Below are positions 9,479-19,849 of a DNA stretch of 51,758 nucleotides, in pieces. The notes beneath the pieces were generated by a model. It searched no databases, had not been told where the DNA came from, and saw only the letters and a list, made by a program, of their open reading frames with translations. The stretch comes from an uncultured Rhodobiaceae bacterium (GTDB taxonomy: Bacteria > Pseudomonadota > Alphaproteobacteria > Parvibaculales > Parvibaculaceae). Where the stretch lies: positions 1 through 51,758 of the forward strand of contig CAJXOU010000016.1 of NCBI GenBank assembly GCA_913057645.1. The letters are read 5' to 3'. How positions within the stretch are numbered: the stretch's first letter is position 1; every line of letters starts with the position of its first letter. The position numbers were made by a program, and so were the translations under genes.

Positions 9479-9991
9479 ATGGCAGCGCATGAACAGATCC
9501 GCGACGTACCATACGCGGCGGATGACATGTTCTCGCTGGTCGCCGGCATCGATCGCTATCCGGAGTTCCTGCCCTGGTGCAGCGGCGCACGCATTCGCCG
9601 CCGTGACGTGGAAGAGGGAAAAGAGGTCCTCCTCGCCGATCTCATCGTCTCCTACAAGGTTTTCCGCGAACAGTTCACGAGCCGGGTGACGCTCGACCGT
9701 GAGGCGCGCATCATCGATGTCGCCTATGTGCAGGGACCGTTCAACCATCTCCACAACAAATGGCATTTCGAGGCGCTGCCCGACGGCGGCACGCGTATTC
9801 ATTTCTTCATCGATTTCGAATTCCGCAGCGCGACGCTCCAGAAGATGATCAGCACCGTCTTCGCCAGGGCTTTCGCAAAGATGATGCAGGCTTTCATCGA
9901 TCGGGCCGACGATCTCTACGACGGCACACGCGGCTCGCCGCCTGGCGCGCCGGCGGACGGAATGGCTACATCATCCGCCGGACAAGATTGA
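9479..9991 (+). CDS. RatA/Coq10-like START (SRPBCC) domain protein
   Basis: Protein of 170 residues of the polyketide cyclase/dehydrase (SRPBCC) fold, of the family annotated variously as coenzyme Q-binding Coq10 or ribosome-association toxin RatA. Characteristic parts are YAADDMFSLVAGIDRYPEFLPWC, the FRE-FTSRV strand, DGPF-type YVQGPFNHLHNKW and the C-terminal long helix FARAFAKMMQAFIDRADDLY. Because it sits directly after lipA, as in many alphaproteobacteria, a quinone-chaperone role is more likely than a toxin role. That is inference. Its 3' end overlaps the convergent cinA gene by 26 bp. Confidence 0.9.
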   Translation: MAAHEQIRDVPYAADDMFSLVAGIDRYPEFLPWCSGARIRRRDVEEGKEVLLADLIVSYKVFREQFTSRVTLDREARIIDVAYVQGPFNHLHNKWHFEALPDGGTRIHFFIDFEFRSATLQKMISTVFARAFAKMMQAFIDRADDLYDGTRGSPPGAPADGMATSSAGQD

Positions 9992-10460
9992 GCGCCGTTT
10001 CGACGGCCTTTATCCGCACCTCTTCCCGCCCGATGTCTCCGTAGAGCTGCATCTCGTGAAGGATACTGCGGCCGTGCCGGGCCGCGCCGAAGTGGACGAG
10101 ACCGACCGGTTTCATCGGTGTGCCTCCGCCGGGACCGGCTATTCCGGTCACAGACACCGCGATATGTCCGCGCGAGTTCTTCAGTGCGCCTTCTGCCATG
10201 GAACGCGCGACCGGTTCCGATACGGCGCCGAAATCGGCGATGAGGTCTCCTGGTACGTCGAGTATGTCGCGCTTCGCCTCGTTCGAATAGACGACAAAGC
10301 CGCGCTCCACGACATCCGATGAACCGGCGATTTCCGTCAGCAGGCCCGCGATCAGTCCGCCGGTGCAGCTCTCCGCCGTGACGATCTTGAGCTTTGACTC
10401 GCGCGCATCGGCGAGTGTCAGTTCGGCGAGATGGACGAGACGGCGCGGAAACATGCTCAT
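9966..10460 (-). CDS. CinA C-terminal domain protein, NMN amidohydrolase (PncC-like)
   Basis: Stand-alone CinA C-terminal domain, 164 residues. Members of this family deamidate nicotinamide mononucleotide to nicotinate mononucleotide in pyridine nucleotide salvage. The catalytic motif AESCTGGL (S31) and GIAGPGGGTPMKPVG are intact. ATG 10460 is chosen because it overlaps the pgpA stop by 4 nt (ATGA), giving translational coupling. The long upstream open frame is only the shadow of pgpA. The N-terminal ADP-ribose pyrophosphatase domain found in full-length CinA is absent, which is usual for the proteobacterial form. Confidence 0.93.
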   Translation of the reverse strand: MSMFPRRLVHLAELTLADARESKLKIVTAESCTGGLIAGLLTEIAGSSDVVERGFVVYSNEAKRDILDVPGDLIADFGAVSEPVARSMAEGALKNSRGHIAVSVTGIAGPGGGTPMKPVGLVHFGAARHGRSILHEMQLYGDIGREEVRIKAVETALNLVRRMM

Positions 10461-10957
10461 GTCAGTACCAGCCAGACGAGATCGATAAGGATATAGGCGA
10501 AGATCGCACAGACGGCGGCGAGCGCGTCGTCGATCATGACCCCGAGACCGCCCTTGAAGCGGCGTTCGACAGCGCCGATGGGCCAGGGTTTGACGATGTC
10601 GAAAAGACGGAACAGGAAGAAGGCGCCGATCCAGCCCGCCGGTGTCATCGGCAGTGCGGCGAGTACCAGCCAGATCGCCGAGACCTCGTCGATGACGACT
10701 TCGGGCGCATCGTCCTTTCGCGCGGCGATGCAGTAAATACCCGAGGCCCAAACGCCGGCAGCGAAGGCGGCAACCGCCGCGACGGCGAGAAGCCAGGGCC
10801 CCCCCACCCATGAAATGGCGAAGGCGAAGGGAAAGGCGGCGAGTGTGCCCCATGTGCCGGGTGCCGGGCGCAGGAGCCCCGCGCCGAACCACGTCGCGAC
10901 GAGTGCGGCCGGATGGCTCAGCCTGAGCGATGGGGGCAGGGCGGTGAGACGGATCAT
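10457..10957 (-). CDS. pgpA: Phosphatidylglycerophosphatase A
   Basis: Inner-membrane phosphatase of 166 residues that converts phosphatidylglycerophosphate to phosphatidylglycerol. The conserved PAPGTWGTLAA near the N-terminus, the acidic VVIDEVSAIWL and FRLFDIVKPWPI define the family. Four or so hydrophobic helices are visible. ATG 10957 lies 4 nt after the ispDF stop. An upstream in-frame codon at 10984 would overlap ispDF and adds no conserved sequence. The order ispDF-pgpA-cinA is a recurring alphaproteobacterial arrangement, here probably one transcript. Confidence 0.94.
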   Translation of the reverse strand: MIRLTALPPSLRLSHPAALVATWFGAGLLRPAPGTWGTLAAFPFAFAISWVGGPWLLAVAAVAAFAAGVWASGIYCIAARKDDAPEVVIDEVSAIWLVLAALPMTPAGWIGAFFLFRLFDIVKPWPIGAVERRFKGGLGVMIDDALAAVCAIFAYILIDLVWLVLT

Positions 10958-10961
10958 GCGG

Positions 10962-12113
10962 TCACCGGAGGATGAGCGTTGCAATGGCTTGCGCGGCGAG
11001 GCCTTCGCGCCTGCCGGTGAAGCCGAGGCCCTCGGTCGTCGTCGCCTTGACGCTGATGCGGGTGATGTCGAGTTCGAGGATTTCGGCGATCCTCGTCCGC
11101 ATCTTTTCCGTATACGGAGAAATCTTCGGCGCTTCGCAGATCAGTGTCAGGTCGACATGCGAGATCGTCGCGCCCGCATCGCGCACCAGGGCGGCTGCGT
11201 GCGCGAGAAAAATGTCGGAGGACGCTCCCTTCCATTCCGGATCGCTCGGCGGAAAGTGTTTGCCGATATCGCCGGCGCCGAGCGCGCCCAGGATCGCGTC
11301 GGTGATCGCATGGAGCCCCGCATCGGCATCCGAATGGCCGACAAGTCCCGCCTCGTGAGGCACCTTCACGCCGCACAGCCAGACATGGTCGCCCGGGCCG
11401 AAGCGATGCACGTCGAAGCCCATGCCCGTCCGCGTTTCGCCGCGGCTGTTCAGCATGCGTTCGGCCCGCGCCAGGTCGGCCGCGCTCGTGATCTTGATGT
11501 TGTCTTCATCTCCCTCGACCAGCGCAACCTCCAGGCCCGCCCGGGCAGCAACGGCAACATCGTCGGTGTGGTTGCCGCCCGCGGCTTTCTTGTGGGCGTC
11601 GAGAATAGCCTCAAACCGGAAGGCTTGCGGCGTCTGTGCCCGCCAGAGCCCGTCACGGGACACGGTCTCCCCGGCAAGCCTGTCATTTCCCCGCCGGATC
11701 GTGTCGGTGACGGCGAGAGCGGCGAGGGCGCCGGCGTGCGCGGCAAGCGCCTCGATACAGTCCGAAATGATCCGCGCGCTCACGAACGGTCTCGCCCCGT
11801 CATGGATCAGCACGAGATCGGGCGGATCGGACCTGGCCAGCGCCTCGAGCCCGGCCAGCACCGAGGCCTGCCGTGTCTCGCCGCCGAAGGCAGGGGCGCA
11901 GAGCTTCGGCAGGCCGCCGGCCGCCTTGCGATAGGCTTCCTCGTCGTCTGAATGGATCACGGCCAGAATGGCCGATATACCGGGATGTGTGGCGAATGCG
12001 GCGAGCGTCCGCCGGAGAACCGGCTCACCGGCCAGCGGGCGGTACTGCTTAGGCGCGCCCGGTCCCGCGCGGCTGCCGCGGCCGGCCGCCACAATCAGCG
12101 CGGCGACTTTCAT
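10962..12113 (-). CDS. ispDF: Bifunctional IspD/IspF enzyme of the MEP isoprenoid pathway
   Basis: Fused protein of 383 residues. Residues 1-225 are 4-diphosphocytidyl-2-C-methylerythritol synthase (Isp[21 protein letters not shown]). Residues 228-383 are 2-C-methylerythritol 2,4-cyclodiphosphate synthase (Isp[10 protein letters not shown] with metal-binding D and [27 protein letters not shown]). Two non-consecutive pathway steps on one chain are typical of alphaproteobacteria. Start ATG 12113 gives the canonical [12 protein letters not shown]-terminus. Upstream in-frame codons to 12149 add nothing conserved. It is divergent from dusB with a 112-bp intergenic region. Confidence 0.96.
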   Translation of the reverse strand: MKVAALIVAAGRGSRAGPGAPKQYRPLAGEPVLRRTLAAFATHPGISAILAVIHSDDEEAYRKAAGGLPKLCAPAFGGETRQASVLAGLEALARSDPPDLVLIHDGARPFVSARIISDCIEALAAHAGALAALAVTDTIRRGNDRLAGETVSRDGLWRAQTPQAFRFEAILDAHKKAAGGNHTDDVAVAARAGLEVALVEGDEDNIKITSAADLARAERMLNSRGETRTGMGFDVHRFGPGDHVWLCGVKVPHEAGLVGHSDADAGLHAITDAILGALGAGDIGKHFPPSDPEWKGASSDIFLAHAAALVRDAGATISHVDLTLICEAPKISPYTEKMRTRIAEILELDITRISVKATTTEGLGFTGRREGLAAQAIATLILR

Positions 12114-12225
12114 GCCCGCTCGTTTCGCACCCCGCAGCGCACTGCGCAAGCGATTTGCCTTGCCGAAACTTTAGGCAACCGCTAAATTGGACAAAATTTG
12201 TGCAGTTTTCTGGGGTGCTTAAAGT

Positions 12226-13254
12226 TTGACCATATCTATCGGCTCTCACCGGCTTTCCAATCCTGTCCTGCTCGCGCCCATGGCTGGCGTGACGGATTTG
12301 CCGTTTCGGCGGGTGGCGCACCGGCTCGGCGCCGGGCTGGTGGTTTCGGAAATGGTTGCGAGCGACGAGCTGGTGCGGGCCCGCCCCGACGTGGTCCGCC
12401 GGGCGGCGGGCGCCGGCGAGTTCGAGCCGCTCTCGATCCAGCTCGCAGGCCGGGAAGCGCACTGGATGGCGGAGGGGGCCCGGGTGGCTGCCGCTGCCGG
12501 CGCCGACATCATCGACATCAACATGGGTTGCCCCGCGAAACAGGTGACGACCGGGCTTTCCGGTTCGGCGCTGATGCGCGATCTCGATCATGCGGAGAGC
12601 CTGATCGAGGCGACGGTGGGTGCGGTCGACCTCCCTGTGACGCTCAAGATGCGCACAGGCTGGGACGAGATGAAACGCAACGCGCCCGAGCTTGCCCAGC
12701 GCGCCGAGGCCGCGGGCGTGAAGATGGTCACGGTTCACGGCCGCACGCGCTGCCAGTTCTACAAGGGCAGGGCGGACTGGAATTTCATCTCCGAAGTGAA
12801 AAAGGCAGTTTCCATTCCCGTCATCGCCAATGGTGATGTCGCGAGCGAGGAAGACGCGCGCGCTATTCTCGACGCTTCGGGCGCCGACGGCGTGATGGTC
12901 GGCCGGGGCGCGCAGGGCCGCCCCTGGTTCCTCGCACAGGTCGCGCATTATCTGGCGACGGGCGAGAAACTTGCCGCACCGTCATGGGCCGATCAGGGAA
13001 AGATCGCCGCCGCGCATTACCGCGACATGATCGATCATTTCGGCGAGGCGCTTGGTGTCCGCGTCGCCCGCAAGCATCTCGTCTGGTATCTCGAGGAAGC
13101 CTCGCGGCGTTTCCCCGAGGAAGCGATGACGACGAAGCGCGCCGTCGTGCGCATGAGCGACCCGAAGGAAGTTCTGGCGGCGATTGCCGCGTTCTACGCA
13201 CAAGCGGGCGAGGCCGAACCCGCAGGTCCATCCATGAGCAAGGAGGCGGCGTGA
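12226..13254 (+). CDS. dusB: tRNA-dihydrouridine synthase DusB
   Basis: FMN enzyme of 342 residues that reduces uridine to dihydrouridine in tRNA. The start is TTG 12226. An in-frame TAA at 12220 excludes anything further upstream, and the family N-terminus ([25 protein letters not shown]) follows immediately. A GGGG at 12212-12215 may serve as the ribosome-binding site. The catalytic cysteine is C102 in NMGCPAKQV. The FMN/phosphate region VIANGDV and [13 protein letters not shown] are present. As in many alphaproteobacteria it heads the ntr cluster, and its stop shares one base with the ntrB start. Confidence 0.95.
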   Translation: MTISIGSHRLSNPVLLAPMAGVTDLPFRRVAHRLGAGLVVSEMVASDELVRARPDVVRRAAGAGEFEPLSIQLAGREAHWMAEGARVAAAAGADIIDINMGCPAKQVTTGLSGSALMRDLDHAESLIEATVGAVDLPVTLKMRTGWDEMKRNAPELAQRAEAAGVKMVTVHGRTRCQFYKGRADWNFISEVKKAVSIPVIANGDVASEEDARAILDASGADGVMVGRGAQGRPWFLAQVAHYLATGEKLAAPSWADQGKIAAAHYRDMIDHFGEALGVRVARKHLVWYLEEASRRFPEEAMTTKRAVVRMSDPKEVLAAIAAFYAQAGEAEPAGPSMSKEAA

Positions 13255-14396
13255 TGTCGCAAGTTGTTCGCGCATTCGGCCCGGGCGGTCCGCCCGAAGC
13301 GAATGTCATCCTGAAGTCGATGCCGCATCCCGTGATCCTCGTCGACCGGGATTCCCGGATCGAATATGTGAACGACAGCGCCGAGGAATTCTTCGCCGCC
13401 AGTTCGGCCATGTTGCTCGGCCATCCGCTGAGCGAGATCGTCGCCTTCGGCAGTCCGGTGCTAGCGCTCATCGAACAGGTGTTCGAGCAGGGCGTGTCCG
13501 TCAACGAATACGGCGTCGAGATCGGCACGCCGCGCATCGGCGACCGGCAGGTCGATATTCAGGTGACGCCGCTGACCGAATATCCCGGCCATGTGCTGCT
13601 GCTGCTGCAGGTCCGCACCATGGCGCACAAGATGGACCGCCAGCTGACGCATCGCGGTGCCGCGCGCTCCGTGACCGGTATGGCAGCGATCCTGGCGCAT
13701 GAGATCAAGAACCCGCTCTCGGGTATTCGCGGCGCGGCACAGCTTCTCGAGATTTCGGGCTCGCCCGAGGACAAGACGCTGACGCGCCTCATCTGCGAGG
13801 AGACGGACCGCATCTGCAAGCTCGTCGACCGCATGGAGGTCTTCTCCGACGAGAGGCCCGTGCCGCGCGAGCCCGTGAACATCCATCTCGTACTCGGGCA
13901 TGTAAAGCAGCTCGCCGCGACGGGCTTTGCGAAGAACATCCGTATCCACGAGGAATATGACCCCTCGCTGCCGCCCGTGCTCGGCGACAAGGACCAGCTC
14001 ATCCAGGTCTTTCTCAACCTCGTCAAGAATGCTGCGGAAGCGCTTGGCGGCCCCGACGGCGAGATCGTGCTGACGACCGCCTACCGGCCGGGTGTGCGCC
14101 TTTCCATGCCGGGCAGCCGGGATCGTGTCAGCCTGCCGCTCGAAATCTGCGTCATCGACGATGGCCCCGGCGTGCCGGGCGATCTGCTGGAGCATCTCTT
14201 CGATCCCTTCGTGACGACGAAATCTTCCGGCACGGGTCTCGGCCTCGCGCTTGTCGCCAAGATCATCGGCGATCATGGCGGCATCATCGAGTGTGAGAGC
14301 CAGCCCCGCAGAACCATTTTCCGCGTGTTGCTGCCCATGCATACGGGCGCGACCGTGACCCATGACGACGAAACAGCGGCGCCCGGAGCGCGCTAG
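13254..14396 (+). CDS. ntrB: Nitrogen regulation sensor histidine kinase NtrB
   Basis: Cytoplasmic kinase/phosphatase of 380 residues that controls NtrC in response to nitrogen status, in characterised bacteria through PII. Domains: N-terminal PAS (about 15-125), HisKA with phosphoacceptor H149 in [19 protein letters not shown], and an HATPase with [18 protein letters not shown] and [11 protein letters not shown]. No transmembrane segment is present, as expected for NtrB. ATG 13254 is translationally coupled to dusB (TGATG). The ntrC start lies 16 nt downstream. Confidence 0.96.
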   Translation: MSQVVRAFGPGGPPEANVILKSMPHPVILVDRDSRIEYVNDSAEEFFAASSAMLLGHPLSEIVAFGSPVLALIEQVFEQGVSVNEYGVEIGTPRIGDRQVDIQVTPLTEYPGHVLLLLQVRTMAHKMDRQLTHRGAARSVTGMAAILAHEIKNPLSGIRGAAQLLEISGSPEDKTLTRLICEETDRICKLVDRMEVFSDERPVPREPVNIHLVLGHVKQLAATGFAKNIRIHEEYDPSLPPVLGDKDQLIQVFLNLVKNAAEALGGPDGEIVLTTAYRPGVRLSMPGSRDRVSLPLEICVIDDGPGVPGDLLEHLFDPFVTTKSSGTGLGLALVAKIIGDHGGIIECESQPRRTIFRVLLPMHTGATVTHDDETAAPGAR

Positions 14397-14412
14397 GCGA
14401 CAGGAGAGGCCA

Positions 14413-15855
<1,443 letters not shown>

Positions 15856-15929
15856 CGCTTTCGAGCGTTAACCCTGGCGCGCGAAGCTGATGTGACACTG
15901 ATGTAAACCGGCAACATAGTTGTTGAACG

Positions 15930-15946
15930 GTATCGCCCGCCGATAC
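15930..15946. promoter_or_regulatory. Inverted repeat in the ntrC-ntrY intergenic region
   Basis: GTATCG and CGATAC pair across 5 bases. A second small repeat, CAACA/TGTTG with a 4-base spacer, lies just before it at 15912-15925. The 203-bp gap between ntrC and ntrY probably holds the ntrYX promoter, and these dyads are candidate operators. Neither matches a motif I can name. Confidence 0.35.
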
Positions 15947-16058
15947 AGAATGGCGCCCTGCCGAAGAGGAGCGTGGCGTATCGGGCACAGGGCGGGGCGT
16001 TTCAGTCATCATTCGCCTCCTGCGATCCCCGGTCCGGCAGCGCCGCGCAGGAACAGGC

Positions 16059-18419
16059 ATGGTATCGACAGAACAAACGGAAGAGGTCCGGCAGGATCGG
16101 GCGGCAAGCTGGGAAAGCCGGCTGTGGCGTCTTTTTGCCCGCCGGGGCGTCTCGACGGCGCTCTCGATCGGCCTTGTCGTTGCCGCCATCTGCCTCGGCT
16201 CCTTCACCTACATGCTGCTGACGGGGCTCACGCCGTTCTCGCCCACGCGGCCGGTGGTGATCTCGCTGCTCGTCGTCAATCTGGCGGTCGTCCTGGTCCT
16301 GTTCGCGCTGATCTTCTGGCGCGTCATCCGGATCATTCTCGCCCGCGTCAGCGGCACGGCGGGTGCGAAGCTTCATGCCCGCCTGGTGACGCTCTTCGCC
16401 ATCGTGGCGGTCATGCCCGCGATCATCGTTGCGGTCTTCGCCGCGGTGACGCTCAACCGCGGTCTCGACACCTGGTTCGGCGAGCGCGCCCAGATCATCA
16501 TTTCGAACGCTGAAACGGTTGCCGAAGCCTATCTCAACGAGCATCGGCAGGTGCTGCGCGGCGACACGCTCGCCATGGCGACGGACATCAACCGCGAGTC
16601 GGCGCTGCTCGAATCGGATCCGAACTTCTTCTTCACTCTGTTCAACGGCCAGACGCGCGTCCGTTCGCTGCATGCCGCCTATCTTATCAAGTCCGACGGC
16701 CGGATTCTCGTGAAGGCCCGGGGCAGCGTCGAGGTGGGCATGCCGGCGGCGGAGCATTTCGAGGCGGCGAAGAAAGACGATATCGCGCTTTTCGTCGTTG
16801 AAGATCACAACCAGATCCGCGCACTGGTCGCGCTGCCGGACTTGGTGGACACTTATCTCTACGTCGCCCGTTTCGTCGATGCGCAGGTGCTCGAGCATCT
16901 CGCCGAAACGCGCGCGACGGTCGACGAGTACGAAAGTCTCGAAAGCCGGCGCAGCCAGTTCCAGATCACCTTCGCGCTTATCTATGTAACGGTCGCGCTC
17001 ATCACGCTGATTGCCGCCATCTGGCTCGGCCTGTGGGCGGCCAACCGCATCGTCGATCCGATCTCCCAACTCGTTCGCGCCGCCGAGCGCGTCAGCGTCG
17101 GCGACCTCCGCGCCCGCGTTCCCGTCGGCGGAACCGGCGACGAGCTCGACATGCTGACGGGCGCCTTCAACCGGATGACGAGCCAGCTCGAAAGCCAGCG
17201 CAGCGATCTCATAGAGGCGAACCACCAGCTCGACGAGCGCCGGCAGTTCACGGAAGCCGTGCTGTCGGGCGTAAGCGCCGGTGTGCTCGGCCTCGACAAT
17301 GAAGGCCGGATCACCCACGCGAACCGCGCCGCGCTCCGCTTCTTCGGGCTCTCGGAAGCGAAGCTTCTGAACCGCGCGATCGCGAGCACCATTCCCCAGA
17401 TGGCCTCGGCGGTCGCCGATGCGCGCGCGCATCCCGATCGCACCGCGCAGGCCCAGGTCGTCATCGCGCAGGGTGGGCAGGAGCGGACGCTGAACCTGCG
17501 TGTGACGCGCGAACTGACGGATTCGGGGCAGGGCGGTTTCGTGCTCACCTTCGACGACATCACCGAGCTCGTGCGGGCGCAGCGCACCTCCGCGTGGGCG
17601 GATGTCGCGCGCCGCATCGCGCACGAGATCAAGAATCCGCTGACACCGATCCAGCTTTCCGCCGAACGGCTGCGCCGGAAGTACGGCAAGGAAATCACCT
17701 CGGATCCGGATGTCTTCGAGCAGTGCACGCAGACCATCATCCGGCAGGTGAACGATATCGGCCGCATGGTCGACGAATTCTCGTCCTTCGCTCGGATGCC
17801 GTCGGCCTCGATGAAGGAACTCGACATCAACGAGATCCTGCGTCAGGCCGTTTTCCTGCAGCGCGTCGCGCATCCCGATATCGACTACCAGATCGAACTG
17901 CCGGAGAAGCCCGTCACCCTCGAATGCGACGGCCGTCTCGTCAGCCAGGCGCTCACCAACATTCTGAAGAACGCCGCGGAGGCGATCCGCGGTCCTGATG
18001 AGGGCGAGGAAGACGAGGACGGAGAGCGTCCGGCCGCGCCGCGCCGCGCCAGTCAGGAAAAGGCCGGGCGCATTCATGTGATGCTCGTGGTGGATGACGA
18101 CGCCATCGAGATAAGGACAACGGATTCTGGCTGCGGATTGCCGGATGCAGACCGGTCGCGGCTCACCGAGCCCTACATGACGACGCGCACGAAAGGCACG
18201 GGGCTCGGCCTCGCGATCGTCAACAAGGTGATGGAAGACCACGGCGGCACGCTCGTGCTCGAGGATGCCCCGCATGACGAGGGCTGGGAGAGCGGTGCGC
18301 GCGTGCGTCTCGTTTTCCCGCGCCAACGGGCGATTGCGGCCAGGACAAGCGAAGCGAATGAGGGCAACGGAAACAACGTTGCCGGCAAGGTAACCGAAGA
18401 GGCGGTTGATGGCGTCTGA
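16059..18419 (+). CDS. ntrY: Sensor histidine kinase NtrY
   Basis: Membrane-bound kinase of 786 residues. Three N-terminal hydrophobic helices and a fourth (about residues 300-325) enclose a periplasmic segment. A HAMP domain (ANRIVDPISQLVRAAERVSVG) follows, then a PAS domain and HisKA with H522 in [21 protein letters not shown]. The HATPase ends with GTGLGLAIVNKVMEDHGG. In alphaproteobacteria NtrYX is linked to nitrogen metabolism, redox and envelope responses. An acidic/Ala-Arg insertion (DEGEEDEDGERPAAPRR) interrupts the ATPase domain between its N box and the following strand. The 3' end overlaps ntrX by 11 nt. Confidence 0.95.
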   Translation: MVSTEQTEEVRQDRAASWESRLWRLFARRGVSTALSIGLVVAAICLGSFTYMLLTGLTPFSPTRPVVISLLVVNLAVVLVLFALIFWRVIRIILARVSGTAGAKLHARLVTLFAIVAVMPAIIVAVFAAVTLNRGLDTWFGERAQIIISNAETVAEAYLNEHRQVLRGDTLAMATDINRESALLESDPNFFFTLFNGQTRVRSLHAAYLIKSDGRILVKARGSVEVGMPAAEHFEAAKKDDIALFVVEDHNQIRALVALPDLVDTYLYVARFVDAQVLEHLAETRATVDEYESLESRRSQFQITFALIYVTVALITLIAAIWLGLWAANRIVDPISQLVRAAERVSVGDLRARVPVGGTGDELDMLTGAFNRMTSQLESQRSDLIEANHQLDERRQFTEAVLSGVSAGVLGLDNEGRITHANRAALRFFGLSEAKLLNRAIASTIPQMASAVADARAHPDRTAQAQVVIAQGGQERTLNLRVTRELTDSGQGGFVLTFDDITELVRAQRTSAWADVARRIAHEIKNPLTPIQLSAERLRRKYGKEITSDPDVFEQCTQTIIRQVNDIGRMVDEFSSFARMPSASMKELDINEILRQAVFLQRVAHPDIDYQIELPEKPVTLECDGRLVSQALTNILKNAAEAIRGPDEGEEDEDGERPAAPRRASQEKAGRIHVMLVVDDDAIEIRTTDSGCGLPDADRSRLTEPYMTTRTKGTGLGLAIVNKVMEDHGGTLVLEDAPHDEGWESGARVRLVFPRQRAIAARTSEANEGNGNNVAGKVTEEAVDGV

Positions 18420-19803
18420 TATTCTGATAGTCGACGACGAGGCTGATATCCGCGAACTTGTGTCGGGTATTCTGAACGACGAGGGCTACGACACGCGCAG
18501 TGCCGGCGACAGCGACCGTGCGCTTGCCGCCATCGAAGCGCGCAGGCCCGGTCTGGTTGTCCTCGACATCTGGTTGCAGGGAAGCAAGCTCGACGGGCTC
18601 GAACTGCTGGACGTGATCCGGGACAGGCATCCTGATCTGCCGGTTATCGTCATCAGCGGCCACGGCAACATCGAGACCGCCGTCTCCGCGATCAAGAAGG
18701 GGGCCTACGATTTCATCGAGAAGCCGTTCAAGGCAGACCGCCTCATCCTCGTTGTCCGTCGCGCCATCGAGGCATTCAAGCTGCGGCGCGAGAACAGCGA
18801 GCTGCGCGTCCGCGCCGGCGACGACACCACGCTGATCGGTATTTCGCCCGCGCTCGCGCAGGTTCGTCTGACCATCGACAAGGTCGCGCCGACGAACAGC
18901 CGTGTGCTGATCGCCGGACCGTCGGGTTCCGGCAAGGAAGTTGTCGCACGTCTGATGCATGCGCGCTCGCGCCGCTCTGGCCACGCTTTCGTCGCGATCA
19001 ACGCCGCCAACATGGCGCCCGAACGCATGGAAACGGAACTCTTCGGCACGGAGGAGAGCGCTTCTGGTCCGCGCAAGGTCGGCGTCTTCGAACAGGCGCA
19101 TGGCGGCACGCTCTTTCTCGATGAAGTCGCCGAAATGCCGCTCGAAACGCAGAGCAAGATTCTCCGGGTGCTGGTTGACCAGACTTTCGAGCGCGTCGGC
19201 GGCGGTTCGCGCGTCAAGGTGGATGTCCGTGTGGTCTCCTCGTCGAGCCGCGATCTGCTGGAGGAAATCTCCAAGGGACGCTTCCGCGAGGATCTCTTTC
19301 ACCGGTTGAACGTGGTCCCGATTTCGGTGCCCGCGCTTGCCTCGCGCCGCGAGGACATTCCGCTTCTCGTCGAGCATTTCATGGGCCAGATCTCGAACGC
19401 GACGGGCCTGCCGCCGCGGCGCGTCTCGGAGGATGCGATGGCGGCCCTCCAGGCGCATGACTGGCCGGGCAATGTGCGCCAGCTCCGCAACAATATCGAA
19501 CGCTTGCTGATCCTGACCTCGGGCGATCCGAATGCGATCGTTACCGCGGACATGCTGCCGGCCGAAGTCGGCGCTTCCGCGCAGATGACGGTCAACGGCG
19601 CGGGCGGCGAGCACATCATGGCACTGCCGCTCCGCGAGGCGCGGGAAACGTTCGAACGCGAATATCTGATGGCGCAGATCAGCCGCTTCGGCGGTAACAT
19701 CTCGCGCACGGCCGCCTTCATTGGCATGGAACGCTCGGCGCTGCACCGCAAGCTCAAGTCGCTCGGCGTCGCCGCCGCTAACCGGCCGGACGTGCCGGCG
19801 TGA
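18409..19803 (+). CDS. ntrX: Response regulator NtrX
   Basis: Regulator of 464 residues: receiver with D53 in LVVLDIWLQG, AAA+ domain with Walker A GPSGSGKEVVARLMHARS (from about 170), and a C-terminal Fis-type helix-turn-helix (GGNISRTAAFIGMERSALHRKL). The position where NtrC has GAFTGA reads EESASGPRKVGVFEQ, so the sigma-54-contacting loop is absent. This is known for alphaproteobacterial NtrX and suggests action independent of sigma-54. ATG 18409 lies inside the ntrY end. A TTG directly before it (18406) is a less likely start. It is cotranscribed with ntrY by overlap. Confidence 0.95.
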   Translation: MASDILIVDDEADIRELVSGILNDEGYDTRSAGDSDRALAAIEARRPGLVVLDIWLQGSKLDGLELLDVIRDRHPDLPVIVISGHGNIETAVSAIKKGAYDFIEKPFKADRLILVVRRAIEAFKLRRENSELRVRAGDDTTLIGISPALAQVRLTIDKVAPTNSRVLIAGPSGSGKEVVARLMHARSRRSGHAFVAINAANMAPERMETELFGTEESASGPRKVGVFEQAHGGTLFLDEVAEMPLETQSKILRVLVDQTFERVGGGSRVKVDVRVVSSSSRDLLEEISKGRFREDLFHRLNVVPISVPALASRREDIPLLVEHFMGQISNATGLPPRRVSEDAMAALQAHDWPGNVRQLRNNIERLLILTSGDPNAIVTADMLPAEVGASAQMTVNGAGGEHIMALPLREARETFEREYLMAQISRFGGNISRTAAFIGMERSALHRKLKSLGVAAANRPDVPA

Positions 19804-19849
19804 CGCGCCGGATGCCTCGACCAATGCTTCGAAACGGGAACGCTTCCTC

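Noticed and set aside
16002-18326. 774-residue open frame antisense to ntrY
   Set aside because: Produced by high third-position GC opposite a real gene. It is Arg/His/Asp-rich without domains, and the plus strand encodes an unmistakable kinase.
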